Positions 19,060 through 24,687 of a stretch of 64,000 nucleotides of DNA are shown in pieces (position 1 is the first letter of the stretch; every line of letters begins with the position of its first letter). The position numbers and the translations under genes are program-made. The DNA is from Hymenobacter edaphi (lineage in GTDB: Bacteria > Bacteroidota > Bacteroidia > Cytophagales > Hymenobacteraceae). Below the pieces are notes generated by a model, which was given only the letters and a program-made list of their open reading frames with translations, was not told the origin of the DNA and searched no databases. Location of the stretch: positions 1,612,001 to 1,676,000 of the forward strand of contig NZ_QHKM01000001.1 in the NCBI RefSeq assembly GCF_003258365.1, in the 5' to 3' direction.

Positions 19060-20496
19060 CTACTCCCCGCCGTACTTGCTTTTGCCGCCGCTCCCGGCAT
19101 CCATGCGCACAATTTTGGGCAGAAACGAGCCGAGCACGTCCACCAGGTCGCGCTGGTGCTCCATCACCTGGTGAATGTCCTTGTAGGCCATCGGCGCCTC
19201 GTCGAGCCCGCCGCCGATGAGCTCCACGCCCTGGTCGCGCAGCAGGCGGCGCAGCTCCCCTTCGCTGCCCTGCTGCTTGGCCTGGGTGCGCGAGAGGCGC
19301 CGCCCCGCCCCGTGGGCGGCCGACTGAATCGAGTCCCGCTCGCCCCGCCCGCGCACGATAAAGCCCGGGGCCGTCATCGAGCCGGGAATCACGCCGAGCA
19401 CGCCCCGGCCGGCCGGCGTGGCGCCCTTGCGGTGCACCACCACCTCGCGGCCGTCGGCCAGCTCCTCTTTCCAGGCAAAGTTGTGGTGATTTTCCACCTT
19501 GGCCAGGGGCTTTTCGCCCAGGGCCTGACTGAGGCGGCGGTGAATGTCGCGGTGGCAGGCCGAGGCGTAGTCGCCGGCCAGGTTCATGGCCGCCCAGTAT
19601 TCCTGCCCTTCCTGGGTGTCGAGGTCGAGCCAGGCGAGGTAGCGGGCTTCGGGCGGCAAGGGGCAGCGGTTTATGGCCAGCTTGGTGTAGTGCTGGGCCA
19701 CGGCCGCGCCCAGGCCGCGGGAGCCGGAGTGCGAGAGCAGCCCCAGGTACGGGCCCACCGGCAGGTTCAGCTCGTTGTCCTCGGCGGTGATGTCGACCAC
19801 GCCCCACTCCACGAAGTGGTTGCCGGAGCCGGAGGAACCCAGCTGGTTGATGGCGGCCTCGCGCCGGCCGCGCACCACGGCTATTTCCTTGAACTCGGAC
19901 CGGTGCAGCACCGCATCGTCGTAGGGGTCCTTGAACACTTCCTTGCCGCCAAAGCGGGTGTGGTGGTGCAGCAGCTTTTTCAGCTCGGCGCGGCGCTGCT
20001 CCAGGTAGCGCGGCGGCACATCGAACACCGACAGGGCCATGCGGCAGCCGATGTCCATGCCCACGCCGTACGGGATGACCGCGTTGTCGACGGCCAGCAC
20101 CCCGCCGATGGGCAGGCCGTAGCCCTGGTGGGCGTCGGGCATCAGGGCCCCGTCGATGGTGATGGGCAGCTGCATGGCCGTGTCCATCTGCCGCCGGGCG
20201 CCGTCTTCGATGAAGGAGTCGCCGTAGCGGCGGTAATCCTTCACCTCGGGGCTCAGGCGCACCTCGCGGCTGGGCTGGGGCACCAGCTCCTGGGCCAGGG
20301 GGCGCCAGGTCGGGTCGCGCACGTACTTGAACGGGTCGGCTTTGATGTCGCGCAGCAACGCCAGGGCGCTGCCTTTGTCGAGGCGGCGCAGTTCGCGCTG
20401 GTCGAGGATGTCGAGGGCCAGGCTGATCTGCTTATCGTCGGTGAAGCCGAGCTGGCGCAGGTCTTTGCCGTGGAGCTTGGTGGTGTTCTTGGCCAT
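19060..20496 (-). CDS. rtcB: RtcB-family RNA ligase 1
   Basis: This is a 478-aa protein. The ATG at 20496 gives MAKNTTKLHGKDLRQLGF, matching the start of the paralog at 22799. RtcB joins RNA 2',3'-cyclic-phosphate (or 3'-P) ends to 5'-OH ends using GTP and Mn2+. Family motifs are present: GVGMDIGCRMAL (metal Cys), SGSGNHFVEW, LSHSGSRGLG, ENHHNFAW, HRKGATPAGRGVLGVIPGSM and AAHGAGR, which holds the histidine that is guanylylated. An N-terminal extension of about 90 residues (LGFTDDKQISLALDILDQREL) precedes the core and is shared with the paralog. It is the last gene of the leftward RNA-repair locus. No archease gene is visible in the window. Confidence 0.93.
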   Translation of the reverse strand: MAKNTTKLHGKDLRQLGFTDDKQISLALDILDQRELRRLDKGSALALLRDIKADPFKYVRDPTWRPLAQELVPQPSREVRLSPEVKDYRRYGDSFIEDGARRQMDTAMQLPITIDGALMPDAHQGYGLPIGGVLAVDNAVIPYGVGMDIGCRMALSVFDVPPRYLEQRRAELKKLLHHHTRFGGKEVFKDPYDDAVLHRSEFKEIAVVRGRREAAINQLGSSGSGNHFVEWGVVDITAEDNELNLPVGPYLGLLSHSGSRGLGAAVAQHYTKLAINRCPLPPEARYLAWLDLDTQEGQEYWAAMNLAGDYASACHRDIHRRLSQALGEKPLAKVENHHNFAWKEELADGREVVVHRKGATPAGRGVLGVIPGSMTAPGFIVRGRGERDSIQSAAHGAGRRLSRTQAKQQGSEGELRRLLRDQGVELIGGGLDEAPMAYKDIHQVMEHQRDLVDVLGSFLPKIVRMDAGSGGKSKYGGE

Positions 20497-20570
20497 GGGT
20501 GGTCGGGAGCAAGGATGGTAAGCGTGTAGCGCAGGGGCTGCACGGCGGGTTACGGCCGAGGTTGCGCAGA

Positions 20571-20645
20571 GTAGCGCGGGCTTTCGGCCGCGTCCGCCTG
20601 GCCGATACTGCCACCCGGGCGGACGCGGGCGGAAGCCCGCGCTAC
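20571..20645. repeat. 28-bp inverted repeat
   Basis: Left arm 20571-20598 (GTAGCGCGGGCTTTCGGCCG...) and right arm 20618-20645 are complementary over about 26 of 28 positions. It lies between rtcB 1 and the oxygenase gene. It may act as a REP-like element or an mRNA-stabilising hairpin. Confidence 0.75.
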
Positions 20646-20692
20646 ATCTGCCGCCCGTTTCCATCCTCCCGGGCACTTGCAGAGAGTGGCCT

Positions 20693-21244
20693 TTATTCCG
20701 CCGGCAGGCGAAACATCACGTCGGTGCGCAGCACGTACTTCACGCCCTGCTCCACCGTGCGCCCGAGGTGGTAGAGGCCGTGCTCGAACACCAGCAGGCG
20801 CCCTTGCTGCGGCCATACGCGCAACTCGCGGAAAGCCGTGTCGCCGCCCTGAAAGTTGTCGTTCAGGTACACCATGAAGGTCAGCAGACTGGCCTCGGTG
20901 GGGCTGCGCACGTAGCTTTCATCGTAGTGGCCGCGAAACTGCTGACCGGCCTGGTAGCGGTAGAAGCGGAACAGCTCGTTGAGCCCCAGCGCCTGGCTGC
21001 GCCCGAACTCGGCCGGGATGAACGGCCGGGCCCGCTCCCAAAGCTTCTGCGCTAGCTCCTCGCTGCGGTGAAAGACCCGGCTGTTGTTGCGCACCGCGGG
21101 CATCAGCCGGGCGCCTTTGGTGGTATTCACCTTGGCGGCCTCGTAGCCCAGCTGCTCGCTGAGCGCCAGGTAGTGCAGGCATTCCTGGCGGGTCAGGAAG
21201 TCGTCGACGGTAAAGATGGATTCGGCTAGTTGGGTACGGAGCAT
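20693..21244 (-). CDS. 2OG-Fe(II) oxygenase (prolyl-4-hydroxylase-like)
   Basis: This 183-aa protein starts at the ATG at 21244 (MLRTQLAESIFTVDDFLTRQEC). It has the double-stranded beta-helix signature: FRFYRYQAGQQFRGHYDESY with the HxD iron pair, FMVYLNDNFQGGDTAF, LLVFEHGLYHLGRTV with the distal His, and a following Lys/Arg for 2-oxoglutarate. It resembles the P4H-like family that hydroxylates protein or other side chains. The substrate is unknown. It lies between two RtcB genes on the same strand, and palindromic repeats sit on both sides. This position suggests, but does not prove, a role in the RNA-repair locus, for example modifying a ligase or an RNA. Confidence 0.88.
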   Translation of the reverse strand: MLRTQLAESIFTVDDFLTRQECLHYLALSEQLGYEAAKVNTTKGARLMPAVRNNSRVFHRSEELAQKLWERARPFIPAEFGRSQALGLNELFRFYRYQAGQQFRGHYDESYVRSPTEASLLTFMVYLNDNFQGGDTAFRELRVWPQQGRLLVFEHGLYHLGRTVEQGVKYVLRTDVMFRLPAE

Positions 21245-21268
21245 GGGGTTTGGATGAATGAAAAGAAA

Positions 21269-21370
21269 CGTCAGCCGGAGCGCAGTGAAGGACCTTGTCA
21301 GGCGCAAACGAAATCGTTGTGACGACATCGACCCGACGAGACAAGGTTCTTCGCTGCGCTCCGGCTGACG
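21269..21370. repeat. 31-bp inverted repeat (GTCATCCTGAGCG-type family)
   Basis: Arms 21269-21299 (CGTCAGCCGGAGCGCAGTGA...) and 21340-21370 are complementary at 29 of 31 positions around a 40-bp loop. The element at 37461-37571 is related in sequence and layout. It fills the gap between rtcB 2 and the oxygenase. Confidence 0.8.
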
Positions 21371-21395
21371 GAACTAAAAGCGCGCCAACTGGGGG

Positions 21396-22799
21396 CTACG
21401 CCCCGCCGTCCATGCGCACGATTTTGGGCGTGAAGGTGCCGAGCACGTCCACCAGGTCCTGCTGGCTCTGCATCACGGTGTGGATGTCTTTGTAGGCCAT
21501 CGGCGCCTCGTCGAGGCCGCCGCCGATCAGCTCCACGCCGTGCTGCTGCAGGTGGCGGCGCACCTCGGCTTCGCCCAGCTCGGCCTTGGCCCGGGTGCGC
21601 GACATGAGGCGCCCCGCCCCGTGCGAGGCCGAGGCCAGCGACTCGGCCACCCCGCGGCCCCGCACAATAAAGCCGGGGGCCGTCATCGAGCCGGGAATCA
21701 CGCCGAGCACGCCCCGGCCGGCCGGCGTGGCGCCCTTGCGGTGCACCACTACCTCGCGGCCGTCCGAGAGGCGCTCCTTCCAGGCGAAGTTGTGGTGATT
21801 TTCCACTTTCGCCAGGGGCCGCTCGCCCAGGGCCCGGGCCACGCGCTGGTGAATCTGCTGGTGGCAGGCCGAGGCGTAGTCACCGGCCAGGTTCATGGCC
21901 GCCCAGTATTCCTGCCCGAGTTCCGAGTCCAGCGTGAGCCAGGCCAGGTGCTGGGCTTCGGCGGGCAGCTGGCAGGTTTCGCGGGCCAGCTTGGTGTAGT
22001 GCTGCGCGATGCTGGCGCCCAGGCCGCGGGAGCCGGAGTGCGAGAGCAGCCCCAGGTACGGGCCCACCGGCACCCCCATGTCGTTGGCGGGGTCGGTGAT
22101 TTCCACGATGCCGAATTCCACGAAGTGGTTGCCGGAGCCGGAGGTACCGATCTGCGCAATGGCCGATTCGTGCTTGTTGCGCAGGAAGGGAATGGCGGCG
22201 AATTCGTCGCGCTCCAGCACTTCGTGGCCCAGTTTCTGGCCGTGGCGAAACACGTCGCGGTTGCCGAACTTGGTGGTCGTCAGCAGCACGCCTCGCAGCT
22301 CCTGCACCCGCTGGGCGAGGTACTGGGGCGGCAGCGCGAAGATGCTCAGGGCCATGCGGCAGCCGATGTCGACGCCCACCGCGTACGGGATGACGGCGTT
22401 ATCCGTGGCCAGCACCCCGCCGATGGGCAGGCCGTAGCCGTGGTGGGCGTCGGGCATCAGGGCGCCGGCCACCGTCACGGGCAGCTTCATGGCCGTTTCC
22501 ATCTGGTGAATGGCGCCCGGCTCGATGTGCTCGGCGCCGTAGAGCACGTAGTCTTTGCGCGGCGCCAGGGCAATGTGGCGGCTGGGCGGGGGCAGCAGGG
22601 CCGCCGCGGTATGGCTCCAGTCGAGGTCGGTGAGGAAGTTGTTGGGAGTCTGCAGAATCAGCTTGAGCAGCGCCAGCTGATCGGTGTGCGAGAGGCGCTT
22701 GAGGTGTTTGCGCTGCAGCTGGGCCAGCGCCAGCCCGATGGCGCGACCTTCCGGGAAACCCAGTTGACGAAGGTCGTTGCCGCGTAATTGATTGGCCAT
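21396..22799 (-). CDS. rtcB: RtcB-family RNA ligase 2
   Basis: This 467-aa paralog of the 19060-20496 gene has the same N-terminal extension (MANQLRGNDLRQLGFPEGRA) and all catalytic blocks: VGVDIGCRMAL, SGSGNHFVEF, LSHSGSRGLG, VENHHNFAWKE, RKGATPAGRGVLG and ASHGAGR with the nucleotidyl-accepting His. It directly follows the Y RNA-like array on the same strand, so array and ligase may be cotranscribed. Its leader contains a perfect GCGCCCC-T-GGGGCGC palindrome (22811-22825) that resembles the leader hairpin of the PcfJ-like gene. Two ligases in one locus suggest different RNA targets or conditions. Confidence 0.93.
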   Translation of the reverse strand: MANQLRGNDLRQLGFPEGRAIGLALAQLQRKHLKRLSHTDQLALLKLILQTPNNFLTDLDWSHTAAALLPPPSRHIALAPRKDYVLYGAEHIEPGAIHQMETAMKLPVTVAGALMPDAHHGYGLPIGGVLATDNAVIPYAVGVDIGCRMALSIFALPPQYLAQRVQELRGVLLTTTKFGNRDVFRHGQKLGHEVLERDEFAAIPFLRNKHESAIAQIGTSGSGNHFVEFGIVEITDPANDMGVPVGPYLGLLSHSGSRGLGASIAQHYTKLARETCQLPAEAQHLAWLTLDSELGQEYWAAMNLAGDYASACHQQIHQRVARALGERPLAKVENHHNFAWKERLSDGREVVVHRKGATPAGRGVLGVIPGSMTAPGFIVRGRGVAESLASASHGAGRLMSRTRAKAELGEAEVRRHLQQHGVELIGGGLDEAPMAYKDIHTVMQSQQDLVDVLGTFTPKIVRMDGGA

Positions 22800-22810
22800 G
22801 ATGGTGGGTG

Positions 22811-22825
22811 CGCCCCTGGGGCGCG
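22811..22825 (-). promoter_or_regulatory. Leader hairpin of rtcB 2
   Basis: GCGCCCC-T-GGGGCGC is a perfect 7-bp stem 12 nt upstream of the start codon, followed by CACCCACCATC. The PcfJ-like gene at the head of the locus has a comparable hairpin (27734-27748) in the same place. Shared leaders suggest common translational control. Confidence 0.5.
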
Positions 22826-22883
22826 GTGAGTTGGAGAAAAAGCGCGGCCGACGGCTCGCGCGGCATGGTTGTCCCCCTCAAGA

Positions 22884-22980
22884 GCCGGAGCAACAGGACG
22901 GCCCGCGTACCATGGGATACACCTTGCGGCGTACTGCCCGACGTGACAGGTCGAAGTAACGCGGACCTACGGCATCCGGC
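22884..22980 (-). ncRNA. Y RNA-like unit U9 (short form)
   Basis: The outer stem pairs GCCGGA (22980-22975) with UCCGGC. The conserved 5' motif is AUGCCGUAG and the upper stem GGUCCGCGU/ACGCGGGCC is 9 bp and perfect. UUACUUCG follows. The inner part lacks T- and D-arms and instead has a 7-bp hairpin capped by GCAA (GUACGCC/GGUGUAU). The 3' motif reads UGUUGCUCC. Confidence 0.65.
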
Positions 22981-22990
22981 CGTGGGAGCG

Positions 22991-23080
22991 GGTGGTATCG
23001 GGCAAGGGTTACGGGTGAGCAGCTTCAGATTCAATTTTCAGTCGAAGGAATGCTGCCCGACGACACCTTGCCCGTCCCAC
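22991..23080 (-). ncRNA. Y RNA-like unit U8 (short form)
   Basis: The outer stem CGGGCAAGG/CCUUGCCCG is perfect (9 bp), with a further GUGG/CCAC pair outside. The 5' motif is GGUGUCGUC. The upper stem GGGCAGC/GCUGCUC is extended by UUC/GAA. AUUCCUUCG is present. There is no tRNA-like module, only a small AU-rich loop, so this looks like a minimal Y RNA. Confidence 0.65.
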
Positions 23081-23090
23081 ATTCATTTTA

Positions 23091-23228
23091 GATTGGGCTA
23101 CGGGGCGCGCCGCCCTCGATAACACTGCGCCCTAACCACTAGGCCACCGTTCCTGGCGGAAACGGGAAGGATTCGAACCTCCGACCTCAGTATCCCTGAC
23201 GAAGTATGGCGGCGCTACGGCACCAATC
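23091..23228 (-). ncRNA. Y RNA-like unit U7 with full tRNA-like module
   Basis: The outer stem is GAUUGG/CCAAUC. The motif GGUGCCGUAG precedes a perfect 8-bp upper stem GCGCCGCC/GGCGGCGC (23208-23215 with 23107-23114). The T-arm is GGAGG-UUCGAAU-CCUUC (23166-23182). The acceptor-like stem CCGUUUC/GGAACGG is 7 bp and capped by CGCCA, which looks like a retained 3' CCA joined to the 5' end. The D-arm is canonical (GUGGCCUAGUGGUUAGGGC, 23129-23147). Confidence 0.8.
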
Positions 23229-23238
23229 AAAAAACCAG

Positions 23239-23393
23239 CTGCTTACCGGGGCAACCAGCGGCGGGCGTTGCTGACGCCGCTCCTTGCGGACCGGACGTCT
23301 ACCGGCCGCCGAAGCAGCCGGGTGAAGGAATTGAACCTACTCAACGAAAACGTCTTACCGAAGTAACGCCCGCCTACGACACCCGGTAGGCAG
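23239..23393 (-). ncRNA. Y RNA-like unit U6
   Basis: The outer stem CUGCCUACCGGG/CCCGGUAAGCAG pairs at 11 of 12 positions and a U run follows soon after (A6 at 23229-23234 on +), like an intrinsic terminator. The upper stem GGCGGGCGUU/AACGCCCGCC is 10 bp and perfect. The T-arm is GUAGG-UUCAAUU-CCUUC. The acceptor-like stem CCGGCUGC/GCGGCCGG is capped by UUCG (23302-23321). The D-arm is atypical. Confidence 0.78.
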
Positions 23394-23404
23394 TAAGAAA
23401 AAAA

Positions 23405-23542
23405 CCGTTGGGGCAACGGGGCGCCCAGCCCGTTTCCTGCTCTAACCAACTGAGCTACCGCCTCCGAAGAAGCGAGAGGGACTCGAACCCCCGACCCGGG
23501 CATTAAAAGTGCGAAGTAGGGCTGCGCTACGGCACCCAACGG
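23405..23542 (-). ncRNA. Y RNA-like unit U5 with full tRNA-like module and terminator
   Basis: The outer stem CCGUUGGG/CCCAACGG (23535-23542 with 23405-23412) is perfect and followed by seven U (A7 at 23398-23404 on +). The upper stem is GCGCAGCCC with GGGCUGGGCGC. The T-arm is GGGGG-UUCGAGU-CCCUC (23476-23492). The acceptor stem CGCUUC/GAGGCG is capped by UUCG (23459-23474). The D-arm GUAGCUCAGUUGGUUAGAGC (23439-23458) is that of a normal tRNA. A GCA-CUUUUAA-UGC hairpin before the T-arm resembles a Lys-type anticodon loop. Confidence 0.82.
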
Positions 23543-23550
23543 CAAAGTCA

Positions 23551-23691
23551 ACCCGAGGCAACCACGGCCCAGCCACGAGTCTGCCCTACCGCTCGTAAGC
23601 GCAGGCCCGGCAAGCCGGCCCCACTTCGGGAGTCGAACCCGCGACAGAACTCTAAGTTGGCACGAAGGATGGCTGAGCTACGGCGCTCGGT
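23551..23691 (-). ncRNA. Y RNA-like unit U4
   Basis: The outer stem is ACCGAG with CUCGGGU. The 5' motif is GCGCCGUAG, where U-to-C keeps pairing with the 3' GUUGCC. The upper stem CUCAGCCA/UGGCUGGG is 8 bp. The T-arm is GCGGG-UUCGACU-CCCGA (23626-23642). The acceptor-like hairpin GGCCGG-CUUG-CCGGGCC follows. A D-arm-like segment contains GGUA. Confidence 0.75.
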
Positions 23692-23700
23692 ACGGCTGCT

Positions 23701-23870
23701 TTATCGGGCAAGAGCGAGGCAACAAACGGGGCGCCCTTTATCACTGGCGCGTCTTCGTTTCGCCACCGGCGGCCCTTGCGGGCGGCCGGGCGGGACTTGA
23801 ACCCGCACGCCTTGCGGCACCAGTCCCTAGCGAAGGAATGCGCTCCTACGGCACCCGCCTGGCCCGATAA
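23701..23870 (-). ncRNA. Y RNA-like unit U3 with Leu-type variable arm
   Basis: The outer stem UUAUCGGGC/GCCCGAUAA is perfect (9 bp). The upper stem is GGAGCGC/GCGCCCC with one A.C mismatch. A GCC-GCAA-GGC hairpin before the T-arm resembles the long variable arm of tRNA-Leu. The T-arm is GCGGG-UUCAAGU-CCCGC (23790-23806). The acceptor-like stem is capped by a GCAA tetraloop. The 3' motif is UGUUGCCUCG. Confidence 0.78.
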
Positions 23871-23878
23871 TGAACAAT

Positions 23879-24030
23879 CCGCCGGGGTAAAAAAGCAACA
23901 AGCGTAACGTGCGGCTGAGTAGCCGTTCTGCTCTACCCGCTGAGCTATTTCCGGCGGCGGTAATCTGCAGCCCGGAAAACAAGATTCGAACTTGTGACCC
24001 GAAGTAACGCTGGTCTACGACACCCGGCGG
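23879..24030 (-). ncRNA. Y RNA-like unit U2 with full tRNA-like module
   Basis: The outer stem CCGCCGGG/CCCGGCGG is perfect. The motif GGUGUCGUAG precedes an upper stem AGCGUUAC/GUUACGCU with one U.U. The T-arm ACAAG-UUCGAAU-CUUGU is a perfect 5-bp stem with a canonical loop (23979-23995). The acceptor stem UUUCCGG/CCGGAAA is 7 bp with a 17-nt cap. The D-arm UAGCUCAGCGGGUAGAGCA (23929-23947) is canonical. Confidence 0.82.
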
Positions 24031-24037
24031 GGTGGTG

Positions 24038-24203
24038 GGCAGTTCTTGGCAACAACAGCCAGGGCAATGGGCGCAGCGCGTTTATTTTCCTGCCGATGCC
24101 AAAGCACCGGCGCGGGATTCGAACCCGAAGCGGCCCGTGGGGCCACCCGAAACAGCCACGAAGTAACGCCCCGCTACGGCACCTGGCTAGCCGTCGAGAA
24201 CAG
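24038..24203 (-). ncRNA. Y RNA-like unit U1 (first full unit after Ro60)
   Basis: The motif GGUGCCGUAG precedes the upper stem GCGGGGCGUU/AACGCGCUGC (one mismatch; 24165-24174 with 24073-24082). There is an extra GUGGCCC-CAC-GGGCCGC hairpin. The T-arm is CGGG-UUCGAAU-CCCG. The acceptor-like stem GCCGGUGC/GCAUCGGC is 8 bp and capped by UUUG (24092-24111). Only 9 nt follow before the upper stem closes, so there is no D-arm. Confidence 0.75.
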
Positions 24204-24581
24204 TGAGGTTGTTTAGGTGAGCTTCATGAAAGTACAGCGCTTAAAAAGTGAAGGAGCAAATGCCTCCGCGCACCTCAGCGGGCCGGAAACAGCCCCGAGT
24301 TCCTGCCCCGGCGCGTTGGCGTCCGCCGGCCGGTAGCGCAGGCTGCCGTAATGGGCAGCGTGTTGCCGAGCCCTCGGTAGTCGCCGCCCGACCAAAGGCG
24401 GGCGGGTAACGGCCCGTTTGCGGGGCATCGAGGGGCGGCGGGCCAGGTGTTGACGCGGTTCGCGGTTTATTGGGGCAGGCGTGAAATCGGGGTTCCGGAC
24501 GCGGGGCGCGGCGGCCCTGTTGCCGCCGCGCCGTACCGCTTGGGGGTTGCGGGTGTGAGTTTGGAATCAGAAGGAAAAATG
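24204..24581. other. Spacer between array units U1 and U0
   Basis: No convincing gene is seen. On the minus strand there are strong hairpins: GGCGCGGCGGC/GCCGCCGCGCC (about 24505-24532), CGCCCG/CGGGCG around 24385-24405 and CUGCC/GGCAG near 24340. A 71-codon frame (24213-24428) has no initiation signal or family resemblance. The stretch may be a structured leader or promoter for the array. Confidence 0.4.
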
Positions 24582-24674
24582 GGCCGTAAAGCAGCGCACG
24601 CGCATCAGCTGGCGGAATCGGGTAGCGAAGGAATGTGGGGTAACGATGGGCACTAATCAGGCTGCTTTACGGCC
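24582..24674 (-). ncRNA. Y RNA-like unit U0, just downstream of the Ro60 gene
   Basis: A perfect 14-bp outer stem (GGCCGTAAAGCAGC, 24661-24674 with 24582-24595) is followed by CATTTTT on the minus strand. The inner stem UGCCCAUC/GAUGCGCG and an AUUCCUUCG motif match the short units U8 and U9. It lies 14 bp after the Ro60 stop and may double as its transcription terminator. Confidence 0.6.
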
Positions 24675-24687
24675 TGGGGTCAAGTAG

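Larger units (their letters stand above)
22884..24674 (-). repeat. Array of about ten Y RNA-like (YrlA-type) RNA units
   Basis: Units recur every 90-170 nt. Units U1 to U9 on the minus strand share these parts in order. First is a variable outer stem. Then come GGUGNCGUAG, an upper-stem 5' strand, UWACUUCG and an inner module. Last come the upper-stem 3' strand, C-Y-GUUGCC and the outer stem 3' strand. Both stems differ in sequence between units but remain complementary, which is strong covariation. U0 keeps only the stems and AUUCCUUCG. In seven units (U1-U7) the inner module has a T-arm followed by a capped acceptor-like hairpin. A canonical D-arm follows in U2, U5 and U7. This is the order of circularly permuted tRNA-like YrlA RNAs. 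The neighbouring Ro60 gene is the known partner of Y RNAs. Stems were found by eye. Confidence 0.85.

Noticed and set aside
22952-24180. CRISPR array
   Set aside because: Conserved motifs recur at 90-170 nt with structured, unrelated-length sequence between them. There are no identical direct repeats of 25-40 bp and no cas genes.
22950-24190. Plus-strand reading of the array, where CGAAG-UA...CUAC-GGCACC resembles the vertebrate Y RNA Ro60 site
   Set aside because: The resemblance is notable, but lower stems on that strand pair in only a few units. Canonical T-loops, D-arms and U-tract terminators are all on the minus strand, as are Ro60 and RtcB.
22884-24203. Cluster of ordinary tRNA genes
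   Set aside because: T-arm and D-arm sequences are tRNA-like, but the T-arm comes before the D-arm, acceptor stems are capped by short loops and no anticodon arm sits between D- and T-arms. The permuted YrlA-like model explains all units better.
24213-24428. 71-aa leftward ORF in the spacer of the array
   Set aside because: It has no initiation signal or recognisable domain, has Arg/Pro-rich composition typical of shadow frames in GC-rich DNA, and overlaps predicted hairpins.
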